The notes beneath the pieces are model-generated. The model did not search any database, was not told where the DNA came from, and saw nothing but the letters and a program-made list of their open reading frames with translations. DNA of 64,000 bases, taken from the NCBI GenBank assembly GCA_024180945.1, contig JAKSGN010000003.1, positions 124,001 to 188,000 of the forward strand, written 5' to 3'. Shown one piece after another: positions 31,165 through 44,500 of the stretch. Position 1 is the stretch's first letter, and the number at the start of each line of letters is the position of its first letter. The position numbers and the translations under genes were made by a program. The DNA is from Macrophomina tecta (Eukaryota; Ascomycota; Dothideomycetes; Botryosphaeriales; Botryosphaeriaceae).

Positions 31165-32540
31165 ATGGCACACCCTCTGCTCGTCCGGATGGAGCAGCAG
31201 CTTTCGGCGGACCCCGCTGTTGGACAGGCCAAGGTCCTGAACCTGGCCTCGAGCGCCGCGGAGGCGCAATCCGTTGTCGTGCTCTCCCTGCGGCATTCTC
31301 ACGACGGCCCTGCTCCGGACCCCTCAATCGTGAAGGAAATCCGCAGGAATTTGATCAAGGGTTTGGAAAACGACGGCGGCAAAGGAATCGTCCCGAAACG
31401 ATGGGTTCTGCTGGACGATCTGCCCGTGACCAGCGCGGGCCTTGTTGACGCGGACGCCCTGCGCCTGCGGCTGAGTGACATGCAGGCCGAAGCCCAGGAA
31501 AACGCACTTGCATCGCCGATGGAGAGGAAGCTGCGCCAAGTTGTTGCTGATGTTTTGCGCCTGCCGCTGGCTGAAGTCCGGCTGTCCACGTCCTTCATCC
31601 GGCTCGGAGGCGACTCGATCACCGCCATCGAAGTCATGGCGCGATTCCTGGCTGATGGCATCGTCATGAACGTTCCCGAACTCATGACCTGCGACACCCT
31701 CGCCGAACTGGCTTCCTTGGTGGTTCCCGCAGCCGACTCTGTCGAGTCCACCCAATCTTCGATTGACGCCTCGGATACCTTCGCCTTGAAGCCCGAGACG
31801 TTGGCGTACTGGAACGCGCCGCAAGACTGGTATGCTGACGACGTCGGGGCATCGAGCGGCTTCGAAATCTCCGAAGAGGATGCCCATTTGCTTCTTGGAG
31901 GCCTCGAGACCATTCTGAAGATGACTCCGGCCGAAGTTTGTCTCGCCGCTATCTTGCACTCGTTCCAGAGCATATTCACCGATCGCGAAGTGCCTCCTGT
32001 CATTGCCATCGGGCCGGACCCTCAAGCACCAGCCCAACCGTTGAAAGTTCCCGTCGAGTTGGCGCTCGTGCGCGAGGATGATTTCAAGCAGGCTCTGCGT
32101 CGCACAAAAGATGCTGTTCGCGGAGCCGCCGCCTCCCTGGGAGGATCTCCAGTGGCCAGCCCCTCGTTCGTTGAGCTTGTCGTTGACTACGTCGATGAAC
32201 GCCGGCCGGGCACGCCTCCCATTTCCGTTGGCAACGGCCATGTCAACGGCAAGGCCAATGGAAATAGCCACATGGGCGGTAGAAAGAGATCACGCGAGAC
32301 CAGGGCACTTTTTGAAATCACCATCAGAGTGGACATGCGCAACCACGTGACGCTCGAATTTGACCATCCGCGGAACCTTCAGCGCCGCGAGGACGTCATG
32401 AACTGGGTGGACCGCTGCCAGGAGCTGCTGCAGGGCGGCCTTTCCTCTCTGGCATCCTCGGCTCCCATCCACTCCCTGGCCGATTTCGCGCTCTTATCGC
32501 TCGACACCTACGAGGAACTAGACGACTTCACCGAGAACAA
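31165..32540 (+). other. NRPS N-terminal region: decayed A-T-E module
   Basis: Residues 1-105 look like the tail of an A domain, ending in LPVTSAGLVDADALR at the place of the LPxTxSGKxDRxxL (A10) motif. The carrier domain T0 is complete (FIRLGGDSITAIEVM, Ser151). Residues about 205-460 resemble the second half of an epimerization domain: LAYWNAPQDW, a helix like the LLAAllhSF stretch (VCLAAILHSFQSIFTDR), ALRRTKDAVRG at the vKdxxRxxP place, and the closing SLADFALLSLD. The first half, with HHxxxDG, is missing, and EGHGRE is replaced by IAIGPDP. T0 may now serve as an acyl-loading carrier. Confidence 0.75.
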
Positions 32541-35500
32541 GCTGGCAGCGCTGGATGGCGCGGCAATCGAAAGCGCCTACCCGTGCTCGCCGGTCCAGGA
32601 AGGCATCCTCCTCGCTCGGATCCGATTTCCGGAGAGCTACCGCATCGAGCGCGTGTTCGAGGTGGAAAGCCACGGCTCAGCGAAGGTGGATTTGGAGAGG
32701 CTCGAGGACGCCTGGCGGACCGTAGTCAGCCGCCACGCAGCTCTGCGGACCGTCTTCGTTACGAGCTCGCGCGAGGGCGCCATGTTTGACCAGATCGTGC
32801 TCCGAAGCATCGAGCCAGAGATCGCGCGGATAGGCCCCTTCAGAAACGGCACGGCCGCCACTCCGGTGCTGAACGCACTGGAACCTGCCGAGTTCGAGGA
32901 TGCTCTGCCCGCCCATCGCTTGACGGCATGCAGGACGGCGGATGGCCGCGTTTTCTGCAAGCTGGAGATCAGCCACGCCTTGGTGGACGGCATGTCCGCA
33001 GGCGTCATCTTCAGGGAACTCAGACTCGAGTACAGCGGGCTGCTTCCACCGCGGCCCGCCCCCTTGTTCAGCGACTATATCTCCTACCTGCAACGACACG
33101 CGAAGAAGCCCGCGCTGCAGTACTGGGCCGACTATCTCCAGGACGTCACCCCCTGCCACTTCCCGGCCATAGTAGACCATGTCTCGGAGCCGGTAGAGCT
33201 CAAGTCTGTTTCCATTGCCATAGGTTCGATGCAGAATCTCCATGGGTTCTGCAAGGCGCAAGGCGTCACGTTTGCAACGCTCATGCAGGCGGTGTGGGGG
33301 ACCATCCTCCGTGCCTACACTCAGTCCGACGACGTTTGCTTTGGTTTCCTCTCCTCTGGCCGCAACGCACCACTCGCAAACCTGCAATCCATGATTGGCT
33401 GCCTGATCCATATGCTGGTCTGCCGCATAGACTTTGGCGGCTTCGCCAGCTTCAACAGTTTGCTCCAAGACCTGCAAAAAACGCTTGGCCGCAGTTTAGT
33501 CAACCAACACAGCTCCCTCGCCGAGATCCAGAATGCCCTGGGTCTGGACGGGCTGCCGCTGTTCAACACGCTCATGTCCATTGACTACACGGCTATGGGC
33601 GAGGCGGACGGCGATTCCGCCATCAGCTTCAAGCAGATGGTCAACTACGCCTCCACTGAAGTAAGTCGCCAAATCCGCGTGCAATCCCGTGCTATATTAA
33701 CCACTTTCCCCCAGTACGATATTACACTCACCATCGACTCCACGGCCAAGGGGCTGGCCTTCCAGCTGGCATATCAGACGTCAGTTTTGTCCGAGGCGCA
33801 GGCCAACAGCCTGGCAAGCTCCTTCACCAAGGTCCTTGATTTCATTACGAGCAGCCCCGACGCCGCTCCTTCAGCTGCCGAGGTCATCGGCGACAAGGAC
33901 CTCGCCCAGCTGGCAGCCGAGTGCCGCATCCCCGGGCGAGAGCAGTCGTGCGTGCACTGGCTAGTCGAGGAGCACATCAAGACCAGCCCAGACGCGCCTG
34001 CCATTGCGTCGTGGGATCGCGACCTCACGTACGCGCAGCTGGGCGCCCACGCCTCGCGGCTGGCGTTGCGGCTGCAGGGCCTCGGCGTCGGTCCCGAGGT
34101 GCTGGTGCCAATCTGCTTCCCCAAGTCCACCTGGGCTGTGGTCTCCATGGTCGCAGTGCTCCAGGCGGGCGGCGCGTTTGTGCCGCTGGACCCCAGCGCG
34201 CCTGCGGCGCGGCTGCAGAGCGTCCTCGACGACACGAAAGCCACGCTCGTCCTGGCGGCGCCGGCCACCGCCGAGAGGCTCCAGGAGTTTGCTGTCACAG
34301 TCCTCTGCGTTGACGAGGACATCCTCGCCGCGCTGCCCGCCCCGACGGAGCCCGTGACGTCGTCGGTGCAGCCCCACAACGCCAGCTTTGTTATCTTCAC
34401 GTCTGGCAGCACGGGCAGGCCAAAGGGCATGATCATGGAGCACAGCGGCACGGCCACGGTGGCGGAGGCATACCCCAAGGCGCTCTCGATCGGCCCGGGC
34501 ACGCGGGTGCTGCAGTTCTCGGCCTACACGTTCGACATGGGCGTGCTGGACCCGTTGATGACGCTGGCGCGCGGCGGCACGTTGTGCATTCTGTCGGACA
34601 CGCAGCGTGTCAACGATCTCGCCGGCGCCATCAATGCCCTCGGCGCCACCTGGGCCTTCCTGACGCCCACCGTCGCCGACATGCTGGACCCGCGCAGCGT
34701 GCCGTGCCTCGAGATGCTCGTGCTGGGCGGCGAGGCCATTCCCCCGCGCACCGTCGACCGCTGGAAGGACTCGGTGGCGCTGCACGGCGGGTACGGCCCC
34801 GCTGAAGCCTCCGTCTGCGCCTGGAACCCGGCGCTGGGTAAGTCTGGCCAGAAGACTACTAACATAGGAAACCCCCTCTACAGCGCTTTTTGGGTCGTCG
34901 ACCCCGCTGACTTTAGGCGCCTCGTGCCGCTGGGCTGCGTCGGCGAGCTGTTGATTGAAGGGCCCATGCTCGCACGCGGCTACCTCAACGTCGACGCCAA
35001 GGCCGCCGCCAACTGGCTAGAAGACGTGGACTGGCTCCCCGGGGGAGGCAAGAGGAGGGTGTACCGCTCGGGAGACTTGGTAAGGCGAAACGCGGACGGT
35101 ACTTATGACTTTGTAGGTCGCAGGGACACGCAAGTGAAGCTGCACGGCCAGCGCGTCGAGCTCTCTGAAATCGAATCCCGGGCCCACGAGGCACTCCCGG
35201 ACACGGCGGCGTCCCTGGTCGAGGTGCTCAAGGCAGACGGCCAGGCGGACGCCCTCACCCTTTTCCTCTGGTTCACCGGCGGACCGCACTTCCAGCCCGG
35301 CCCAGCGCGCTTCGCCGATACCCTGTCGCCGGATCTGCGCGCACTGATATCGGATCTGGACACGTCGCTGACGAAGGTTCTGCCGTCGTACATGGTGCCG
35401 TCGTTGTACCTCGTCGTGCAAGGCAGCCCCGAGCAGACGACGTCCGGCAAGGTGAATCGCCGCGCCCTCGTGCAGATGGGCGCGTCCCTCTCGGCCGAGC

Positions 35501-38500
35501 AGCGGCTGACCTTCTCGCTCGACGCGGCCAAGAGCGGGGAGGTGCCGGCCACACCCATGGAGAAGTTGCTGCAGGGGCTGTGGGCCGAAGTACTGCGGAT
35601 TGATGCGAGGCTGATTGGCCGCATCAACAGCTTTTTCCGGCTGGGCGGCGACTCGATTGCTGCTATGAAGCTCGTCACGGCGGCCATGCAGAAGGGCATG
35701 CGCCTAGACGTAGCCACCATCTTCAGAGCCCAGACTCTGGCGGAAATGGCTGCCCGCGCGGTCGTGGATGACCCAGAGCAGCTGCAAGTCCTGGAGGCCT
35801 TCTCTTTGCTCCCAGACGGGGTCGACGTCGACAGCCTGCGGGAAGAGGTTTCTCAGTTGTGCGGTGTTGATGCGCTCAGCATCTCCGACGTGCTCCCGTG
35901 CACTCCGCTGCAGGTCGGCTTGATGGCCCTTTCGTACAAGCAGCCCAAGGCATACACCGGCCGCATCGCGTACCTGCTGCCTGCGACTGTGGACGTGGAA
36001 AGATTCAAGTCTGCCTGGGCCACCGTGCTCCGCACTCACGCCATGCTGCGGACTCGGCTGGTCGACACCAAGGCTGCCGGTATCGTGCAGGTTGTTCTCG
36101 ACGGCGAGGAAATCGAGTGGAAGTCCACGACCGACGTGGACGTGTACATGCAGCAGGACGCCGAGATCCCCATGGCCATCGGCGGCCGTCTTTCACGATA
36201 TGCCATCGCCGAAGAGAGCGACGGCCGGCGGTTCTTCGTCTGGACCGCCCACCATGCCCTGTACGATGGCCACTGTCTGCCGTTGATCCTGCAGCAGGTC
36301 GAGGAAGCCTACCGCGACCACCAACTGGAAGCGCCCACCCCCTTCGCCGAGTTCATCCGCTACACCCAGAGCCAGGAAACGCCGGAAGCAGAGGACTTTT
36401 GGCGCAGCCAGCTGGCCGGATCCAGCAGGACCAACTTCCCGGCGCCGCCCCCTGCGGACAAGCTTCGCGTGGACGGCGAGGTCATTCACAAAATCCAAGT
36501 GGCTGCGCAAGCACGCCCTGGAATCACGCTCTCCACGCTGCTCCGCGCTGCCTGGGGCATCGTGCTGGCCAAGCACGCCAACACCGACGACCTGATCTAC
36601 GGAATCACAGTCAGCGGCCGCAGCGCAAACGTCCGTTGTGTCGACCAGATGGTCGGCCCCACCATCGCCACCCTGCCGTTGCGCGTCCGCTTGGCCCCGC
36701 GGCAAAGCATCGCGGAGTTCTTGAGCAGCCTGCAGAGCCAGGGCACCGACATGATTCCCTACGAGCAGTTTGGCCTCCAAAACATTGCCCGGCTGGGCGC
36801 CGGCGCGGAGAACGTATCCTCGATCCAGAGCCTCCTCGTGGTGCAGCCGGCAGGACAAGACACCGAACGCCCGCTCGGATTGACGATGGAAAAGGTCCAC
36901 GGCGCCGGATTCCACACCTACCCGCTCATCATCGAGTGCCGCTTTGCCGGCAACGCCGTCGAGGTGCACGCGCTGCACGACGTGAACGTCGTGCCCGCGC
37001 CGCTGATGCAGGCTATCTGCGCTCAGTTCCAGAGCGTCATGGAGCAGCTCACCGGCGGGGCTGTCCAGCGGCTCGCCGACATCGACATGCTGACGGCGGC
37101 CGACATGCTCCGCATCCAGGAGTGGAACAGCCAGATGCCCGAGGTGGTGACTGCCTGCGCCCACGACCTCATCCACCAGCGCGCAGTCGCGCACCCAGAC
37201 GACATGGCCATCGTTGCGTGGAACGGCGACTTCACCTACCGGGAGATGGACCGCGCGGTCACGAAGCTGGCGAGCCACCTCGTCGAACTCGGGGTGGGTC
37301 CTGAGACTTTTGTGCCGTGTTGCTTCGAAAAGTCGGCTTGGTACGTCGTTGCGCAGCTAGCCGTCATGGTGGCCGGCGGCGCGTTCGTGCCGCTGGAGCC
37401 GTCGCACCCGACGAACCGCCTTCTCGACATCATCGAGCAGCTGGACGCCCGGGTCATGATAACAACGCCCTCGACTGCAGCAAAGTTTGCCCCTGGGACT
37501 GTCTCCAGCGTGGTCGAGCTGTCAGAAGCATACGTCTCATCGCTGCCGGAGCCTGCCGGGCCGTTGGTCGGAAGAGCGGAGCCCAACAACGCTGCGTACT
37601 GCCTGTTCACTTCGGGCAGTACGGGCAAACCGAAGGGTGTTGTGATCGACCACGAGACGCTCTGCTCCAGCGCCGCCGGCCACGGCAGAGCCCTGGGCGT
37701 GTCCAAAGAGACGCGGGCGCTGCAGTTTTCCACGCACGTTTTCGACGCCAGCATCGTCGAAATCCTCACCACACTCATAGCCGGCGGCTGCGTCTGCGTG
37801 CCGTCGGAGGAGGCCCGAATGAACAATGTCGCGGCGGCCATCAACGAGATGCAGGCCAACTGGGCCCTGTTCACGCCATCATTCTCGCGCCTGGTGCGCG
37901 CCGAAGACGCGGCGTCTCTGAAGACGCTGGTGCTCGGCGGAGAGGCGGTCAAGCCGGAGAACATCGCACAGTGGCTGGGCAAGGTCCGGCTGATCAACTC
38001 GTATGGTCCGACCGAATGCACAGTCACTACCGTCGCGCGCGAGATCACTTCTGCGGACGCGCCTCCCGCCACCATCGGCCGGCCGGTCAGCTGCAAGTGC
38101 TGGATCGTCGACCCGGCGGACGAGTCTCGGCTCAGCCCGGTGGGTTGCGTGGGCGAACTCTTCGCTCAAGGCCCGCTGCTCGCCCGTGGCTACCTGCACG
38201 ACCCGCAAAAGACGGCTGCCGCCTTCATCGAAAACCCAGCCTTCCTCACCGACCGTGTCGATAGCTCCGGCCTGCGCCGGCGCGTGTATCGCACGGGCGA
38301 TCTGGTGCGCTACCTGCCAGACGGCAGCATCGAGTACATGGGCCGCAAGGAGAACTCGCAGGTCAAGCTCAACGGGCAGCGCATGGAGCTTGGCGAGATC
38401 GAGCACCACGTGCAGGAGAACATGCAAGGCGCCAAGCAGGTTGTCGTCGACATCGTCAAGCATTGCCAGGGCGCCCAGCGGGCTCAGCTCGCCGCCTTCC

Positions 38501-41500
38501 TCTACTTCGGCGGCGACGAGCCCAGCAAGAGCGCAGATGGGGACGACGAGTCGTGGCTGATGCCCATGGACGCCGAGCTGGAAACGGCCATCGCAGACCT
38601 CATGAGCACGCTCGCCATCGCGCTGCCGCAGTACATGGTTCCCAGCCTCTACATCCCGCTGCGCCGGCTTCCCCTCGCCGTCTCGGGCAAGAGTGACCGC
38701 AAGAAACTGGTCGAGATCGCCGAGAACATGTCTGCTGCCCAGGTGGCCAGCTACTCGTTGGCCGGCTCGGAAAAGCGCATGCCGACCACGGAGATGGAGC
38801 TCGAGCTCCGCGGGCTCTGGTCTGCAGTGCTGGGCATTGACGAAGAATCAATCGGCGCCGACGACAGCTTCCTGCGGCTGGGTGGCGACTCGATCGCGGC
38901 CATGCGTCTCGTGTCCGCCGCGCGCCAGAGAGGCCTCACCCTGACCGTCGCTAGGGTCTTCAAAGATCCGCGCCTCTCTCAACTCGCGCTTGGAACCGTC
39001 CGCGAGGACCAGAACGTGCAGGTGCTGGAGCCGTTTTCGCTGCTCCCGAGCGACCTCTCCCGCGACCAGCTTGCCGAGGCGGTGCGCGCCCAGTGCAGCG
39101 TCGATTTCTCCAAGGTCCAGGATGCGTACCCCTGCACCGCGCTGCAGGAAGGCCTCATGGCCATCTCGATTAAGCAGGCCGGAGCGTACATCGCCCGGAA
39201 TGTGCTGAAGGTGCCCGCCTCCATTGATATCAACCGGCTGCGCAAGGCGTTCCAGGCGGTCGTCCTGGCCCGCGAGATTCTCCGCACGCGCATCGTTCAC
39301 TTCGCCCACCGCGCGTCCGTGCAGGTCGTGCTCGAGGACGACGTCCACTGGGAGACGGTGGGCGAGCTGCAGGCCTACCTGGCCCAGGACCAGCGCGCAC
39401 TCATGACGTACGGGGCACCGCTGATCCGCTTCGCCGTCGCCAGCGACGAGACGCATGGAAGATGCCTCGTGCTGACGCTGCACCACGCGCTGTACGACGG
39501 CTTCTGCCTGCCGCTCATCATGCAGGACGTGCAAAAGGCCTACGACGGCCAGGCCCTCACCAAGCTGCTCCCCTTTTCCACCTTCGTCAAGTACCTCGAC
39601 GAGGCCAACGGCGACGGATCGGACGCGTACTGGACCGCCCAGACGGCCGGCGCCAAGCTCACCCCCTTCCCCCGCCTCCCGAGCAAGCAATCGCCGAAGC
39701 GCGCGGATGCCGCGCTGCACCTGCGCGTCCCTTGCAGCCGCGCTGCCGGGTCCGACGTCACCATGCCGACCATCCTGCGTGCCGCGTGGGCCGTCGTGCT
39801 GGCGCGGTACACGGACTCGGAGGACGTCACCTTCGGGTCGACGCTGTCCGGCAGGAATGCGCCGCTGGGCGGTATCGACGCCATGATCGGCCCGGTCATC
39901 GCAACGGTGCCGGTTCGCGTGCGCGTCGAACCCGCGAAGTCGAAGCTGGAGTACCTGGAGGAGGTGCAGCAGCAGGCGGCCGACATGATCGCGTACGAGC
40001 AAAAGGGCCTGCAGAACATTGCGCAGCTGAGCGCCGACGCGCGCGAGGCCACCAACTTCCGCACGCTCATGGTAATCCAGAAGGGAGTTGCGCGGGCGGA
40101 TCTGCTGGGCATGGCGAATGTGACCGAGGCCATGAACGACGGCTTCTACTCGTACCCCTTCATCCTCGAGTGTACGCCCTTCGACGACGCGGTGGACGTC
40201 GATGCGCGCTTCGACGCCAATGTCATTTCTCCCGCGCAGGTCGAGATGGCCTTGCACCAATTCGGCCACGTTGTGAAGCAGCTGGCCAGCTCCACCGACT
40301 GCTTCCTCGCCGACGTCGACATGTGCAGCCCGCACGACCTCGAACGCATCTACGCTCTCAATACCGCTCTTCCGCAGGCCACGCCCGACCTGGTGCACAG
40401 CTTGATTGCCCAGCGCGTCCAGAGCCGCCCGACCGCCGAGGCCGTGTGCGCGTGGGATGGCTCCTTCACCTACGCCGAGCTCGACAGGCTGTCGGACGCC
40501 CTCGCCGCGCATCTTCAATCCCTTGGCGTCGGCCCTGAGTCGTTGGTGCCGTTCTGCATGGACAAGTCCAAGTGGGTGCTCGTGGCGATGCTCGGCATCA
40601 TGAAGGCCGGCGGCGCCTTCGTGCCGTTGGATCCCGGCCACCCCTTTGCACGGCGCCAGACTATTTGTAAACTCACTGGTGCTGAAATCATGATTGTTGC
40701 ACCCTCGACGCGCGACATCAGCGAGGGCTTGGTTGGGACGGTCGTCGAGCTGACGCCAGACTCGGTCGCCTTGATGCCTGCCACGCTCGCTGCGCCATCT
40801 GATGTCCAGCCTGACAACACCGTATATGTCCTCTTCACGTCCGGCTCGACAGGCGTGCCCAAGGGCGTGGTCATGGAGCACCGGGCCGTGACAACCGCCG
40901 CCCCGCTGTTTGGCGCGTCGATGAACCTGAACCAGGACTCGCGCGTGCTGCAGTTCAGCAGCTACGTCATGGACATTAGCGTCATGGAGACCATCGTCGC
41001 CCTTTCCCAGGGCGCCTGCGTCTGCGTGCCCAGCGAGCACGACCGCATGAACGACCTCGCGGGCGCCGTCAATGCCATGAAAGCAAACTGGACGCTGCTC
41101 ACGCCCTCGGTCGGCCGCCTGCTGACGCCCGACCTGGTGCCGTGCATGCGCACCATGACGTTTGGCGGCGAGCCCGTGGGCAAGGACAACGTCGAGACGT
41201 GGTTCGGACGGACCAATCTGATTCTGGTGTACGGCCCCTGCGAGACCACCATCGTCTGCTCCACCTACACCGTCCAGGACGTCGCCGACTCGCCAACCAT
41301 CATCGGCTCCACCGTCGGCTCGCTCTTCTGGGTCGCCGATCCCGCCGACCACGACAAGCTTGTGCCCTTTGGCTGCGTGGGCGAGCTGTTGGTCCAGGGA
41401 CCCCTCATGGCCCGCCACTACCTCGGGGATCCCGAGAGGACGGCGGCGTCCTTCGTCGACGCGCCGCGCTGGCTGCCCGAGCAGCCTGCGGGCTTTGGGC

Positions 41501-44500
41501 GCAGGGTCTACAAGACGGGCGATCTGGTCAGGGCGCGGCCGGACGGCATGTTCGAGTGCCTGGGCCGCAAGGACACCCAAGTCAAGCTGCGCGGCCTACG
41601 CATCGAGCTCGGCGAGATCGAGCACCAAATCCGGAGCAACCTGCCGGACGCCCAGCTCGCCGTCGCCGACGTCGTGGCCATGAGCGAGGACCCGCAGGAC
41701 AACCTGCTCGCAGCCTTTGTTGCGCTTGCTGAGGACAGCGAACTGCTCCACACTGTCGAGGCAGAGGAAGATACGGCGCCGCTGCCCATGACCAAGCCCA
41801 TTGCGGCTGCGCTGACGCAGCTGGTGGCCGCACTGGCAGAGACGCTGCCGCGCTATATGGTGCCGACGCTGTTTGTCCCGTTCAAGCGCATCCCGATTGT
41901 CGGGAGCGGCAAGACGGACCGCAAGCTGCTGCGCGAGTACGTGCGCGGGCTGACAAAGGAGCAGTTTGCCGCCCACTCGCTGGCCTCGTCGGAGAAGCGC
42001 GCGCCTGCGACCCCCATGGAGTCCAGGCTGCAGGCGCTGTGGGCTGACGTGTTGAGAGTGGAGCCGGAGAGCATCGGCGCAGATGACAGCTTCCTGCAGC
42101 TTGGTGGTGACTCCATCACCGCCATGCGCCTCATTACCGCCGCACGCGCCGAGGGCATCGCGCTGAGCGTCAGCACCGTGTTCGACAGCCCGCGCTTGTC
42201 GCAGATGGCGGCACTGGTTGAAGAAGTGGAAGAGGAGGAGGACGAGCAGGGTGCGCTCGAGCCGTTCGCCCTGCTCAGAGACTCGGTCTCGATGGAGGTG
42301 CTGCGCAAGGAGGTTGCTGACCAGTGCGGCCTCGATCCGGACCTCATCCAGGACAGCTACCCATGCACGCCGCTGCAAGAGGGGCTGGTCGCCCTCACCG
42401 AGAAGCAGGCCGGCTCGTACATCATGCAGACGGTTTTTCAGCTACCTCCCGGCGTGGACCTCGCGCGATTCGAGAAGGCCTGGCGTGTCGTCGAGGCCTC
42501 CACCGAAGTCCTCCGCACCCGCATCATCCGTCTGGCCGACGACAAGGACTTTCTCCAGGTCGTCGTGAACGAAGCGGCCACTTGGGCGCACGGCACTGAC
42601 CTCGCCGCCTACCTCGCGGCTGACAAGAGCGCCCACATGCACCTCGGCAGCCCGTTGGTGCGCTATGCGCTGATCCAAGACGAAGCAGACCAGACGGCTT
42701 ACTTCGTCTGGACGATGCAGCACGCTGTGTACGACGGGTGGAGTATGCGCCTCATGCTCGAGAAGTTCCACGATGCGTACGAAAGCGGCGGCAGCAGCAG
42801 CATCATCATCAGCGCAGAAGCAGGCGACACAGGCCGGTTCGCAGACTTCATCCGCTACGTGTCGGGCCAGGACGTCGAGGCAATGGCCCAGTACTGGCGA
42901 GCGGAGCTGGACGGCGCCACGGCCACGCTCTTCCCGCGCGCGCCCCAGCACCGGCGCAAGTCGGGCGAGGGCGCGGTCTGGCGCCGGGTCTTCCACGTCC
43001 AGCCGCAGTCGCAGCTGGCCGTCACCAAGGCGTCGGTCGTCCGGGCGGCCTGGGCGCTCGTCGTCGCGCGGTACGCCGACACGGACGACGTCGTCTTCGG
43101 GGTCACCGTGTCAGGGCGGAACGCGCCCGTTGCATCCATGGAGTCCATCGTAGGACCCGCCATCGCGACGATCCCGATGCGCGTGCGCCTGGACGGCCAG
43201 AAAAAGGTCGCCGCCTTCATGGCCGACGTGCAGCAGCAAGCCAATGCCGCGATCCCGCACGAGCAGCTGGGCTTGCAGAACATTGCCAAGGTCAGCGGAG
43301 ATGCCCGCAGCGCCTGCGACTTCCAGAGTCTGATGGCGGTGCACCCGCCGCGGCTGACGGCGCAGGACCGCGACGCGACCATTCTCGACTTCCAGCCGCG
43401 CGCCGAGCTGTCGACGTCTGACAGCAGCGGCTTCTTCAACTACCCGCTCGTGTTCCAGTGCCATCTGGGCACCAGCGACGAGCTCGACGTCAGCATCGCC
43501 TTCGACACTGGCCTGTTCAGCGAGCAAGAGGCCGAAGCGCTGGGCTTCCAATTCGAGCGCGTGGTCCAGCAGCTTATGGGCCCGCAGGTTGACAGCTTGA
43601 CGGTCGCCGAGGTCGATGTCTGCAGCGCCCGCGATGTGCGCCAGATGACCGAGTGGAACGCCCGCGACCTGCCCGAGATTGTCGACGAGTGCGTCCACAC
43701 GCTGATCGAGCGCCAGGCCGCCGCCCGCCCGCACGCCCCCGCCATCTCGGCGTGGGACGGCCAGTTTACCTACGCCGAGCTCGACGCTGCGGCCAACCGG
43801 CTGGCGCACCACCTTTTGGCGGCGCACCAGATTGTCCCGGATACGCTGGTGCCTATTCTTTTCGAGAAGTCGGCCTGGGTGATCGTGTCCATGCTCGCCA
43901 TCAACAAGGCGGGCGGCGCGTGGGTGCCGCTGGACCCCTCGCACCCGGAGGGCAGACACCGCGCCATCGTCGCCCAGACGGGCGCGCAGGTGGTGCTGGC
44001 GTCGCCGGCCAATGCCGCGCGCGCCGCCCTGCTCGCTCCGCACGTCGTCCACGTGTCGCCAGCCCTGGACGTAGCCCTCAAGGAGAAGCTGGGCGCCGTC
44101 GGCCGCCCCGAGACCGCGGTGACGCCCGCGCACGCCGTCTATGTCCTGTTCACCTCGGGCACAACCGGCGTACCCAAGGGGATGGTGATGGAGCACGGCG
44201 GTGTCAGCACCAGCCAAACCGCTATCTGCAGGCGCATCCGCATCGGCCCCTCGGTGCGGTTCCTGCAGTTTGCGTCGTACGTCTTCGACATGTGCATCGG
44301 CGAGATCCTGCTGCCGCTTCTATCGGGTGCGTGCATCTGCGTGCCGTCCGACGACGTGCGCACCGACGACATCGTCTCCTTTATCCGTGACCAGCGCATC
44401 AACTGGGCCTTCCTTACGCCGTCGTACGCGCGGCTGCTGCACCCGGACGACGTGCCCTCGCTCGAGCTGCTCTTCCTTGCCGGCGAGGCCGTAGGCCTCG

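Noticed and set aside
34838..34883. Possible intron in A1 (GTAAGT...CTCTACAG, with a CTAAC branch-like site)
   Set aside because: It is 46 bp, so removal shifts the frame, and the unspliced translation keeps the expected NIGNPLYSAFWVVDP strand of the A domain.
38848..41580. Long antisense open frames (up to 910 codons) across the NRPS
   Set aside because: Same composition effect. They have no domain signatures, while the sense frame is an unbroken series of NRPS motifs.
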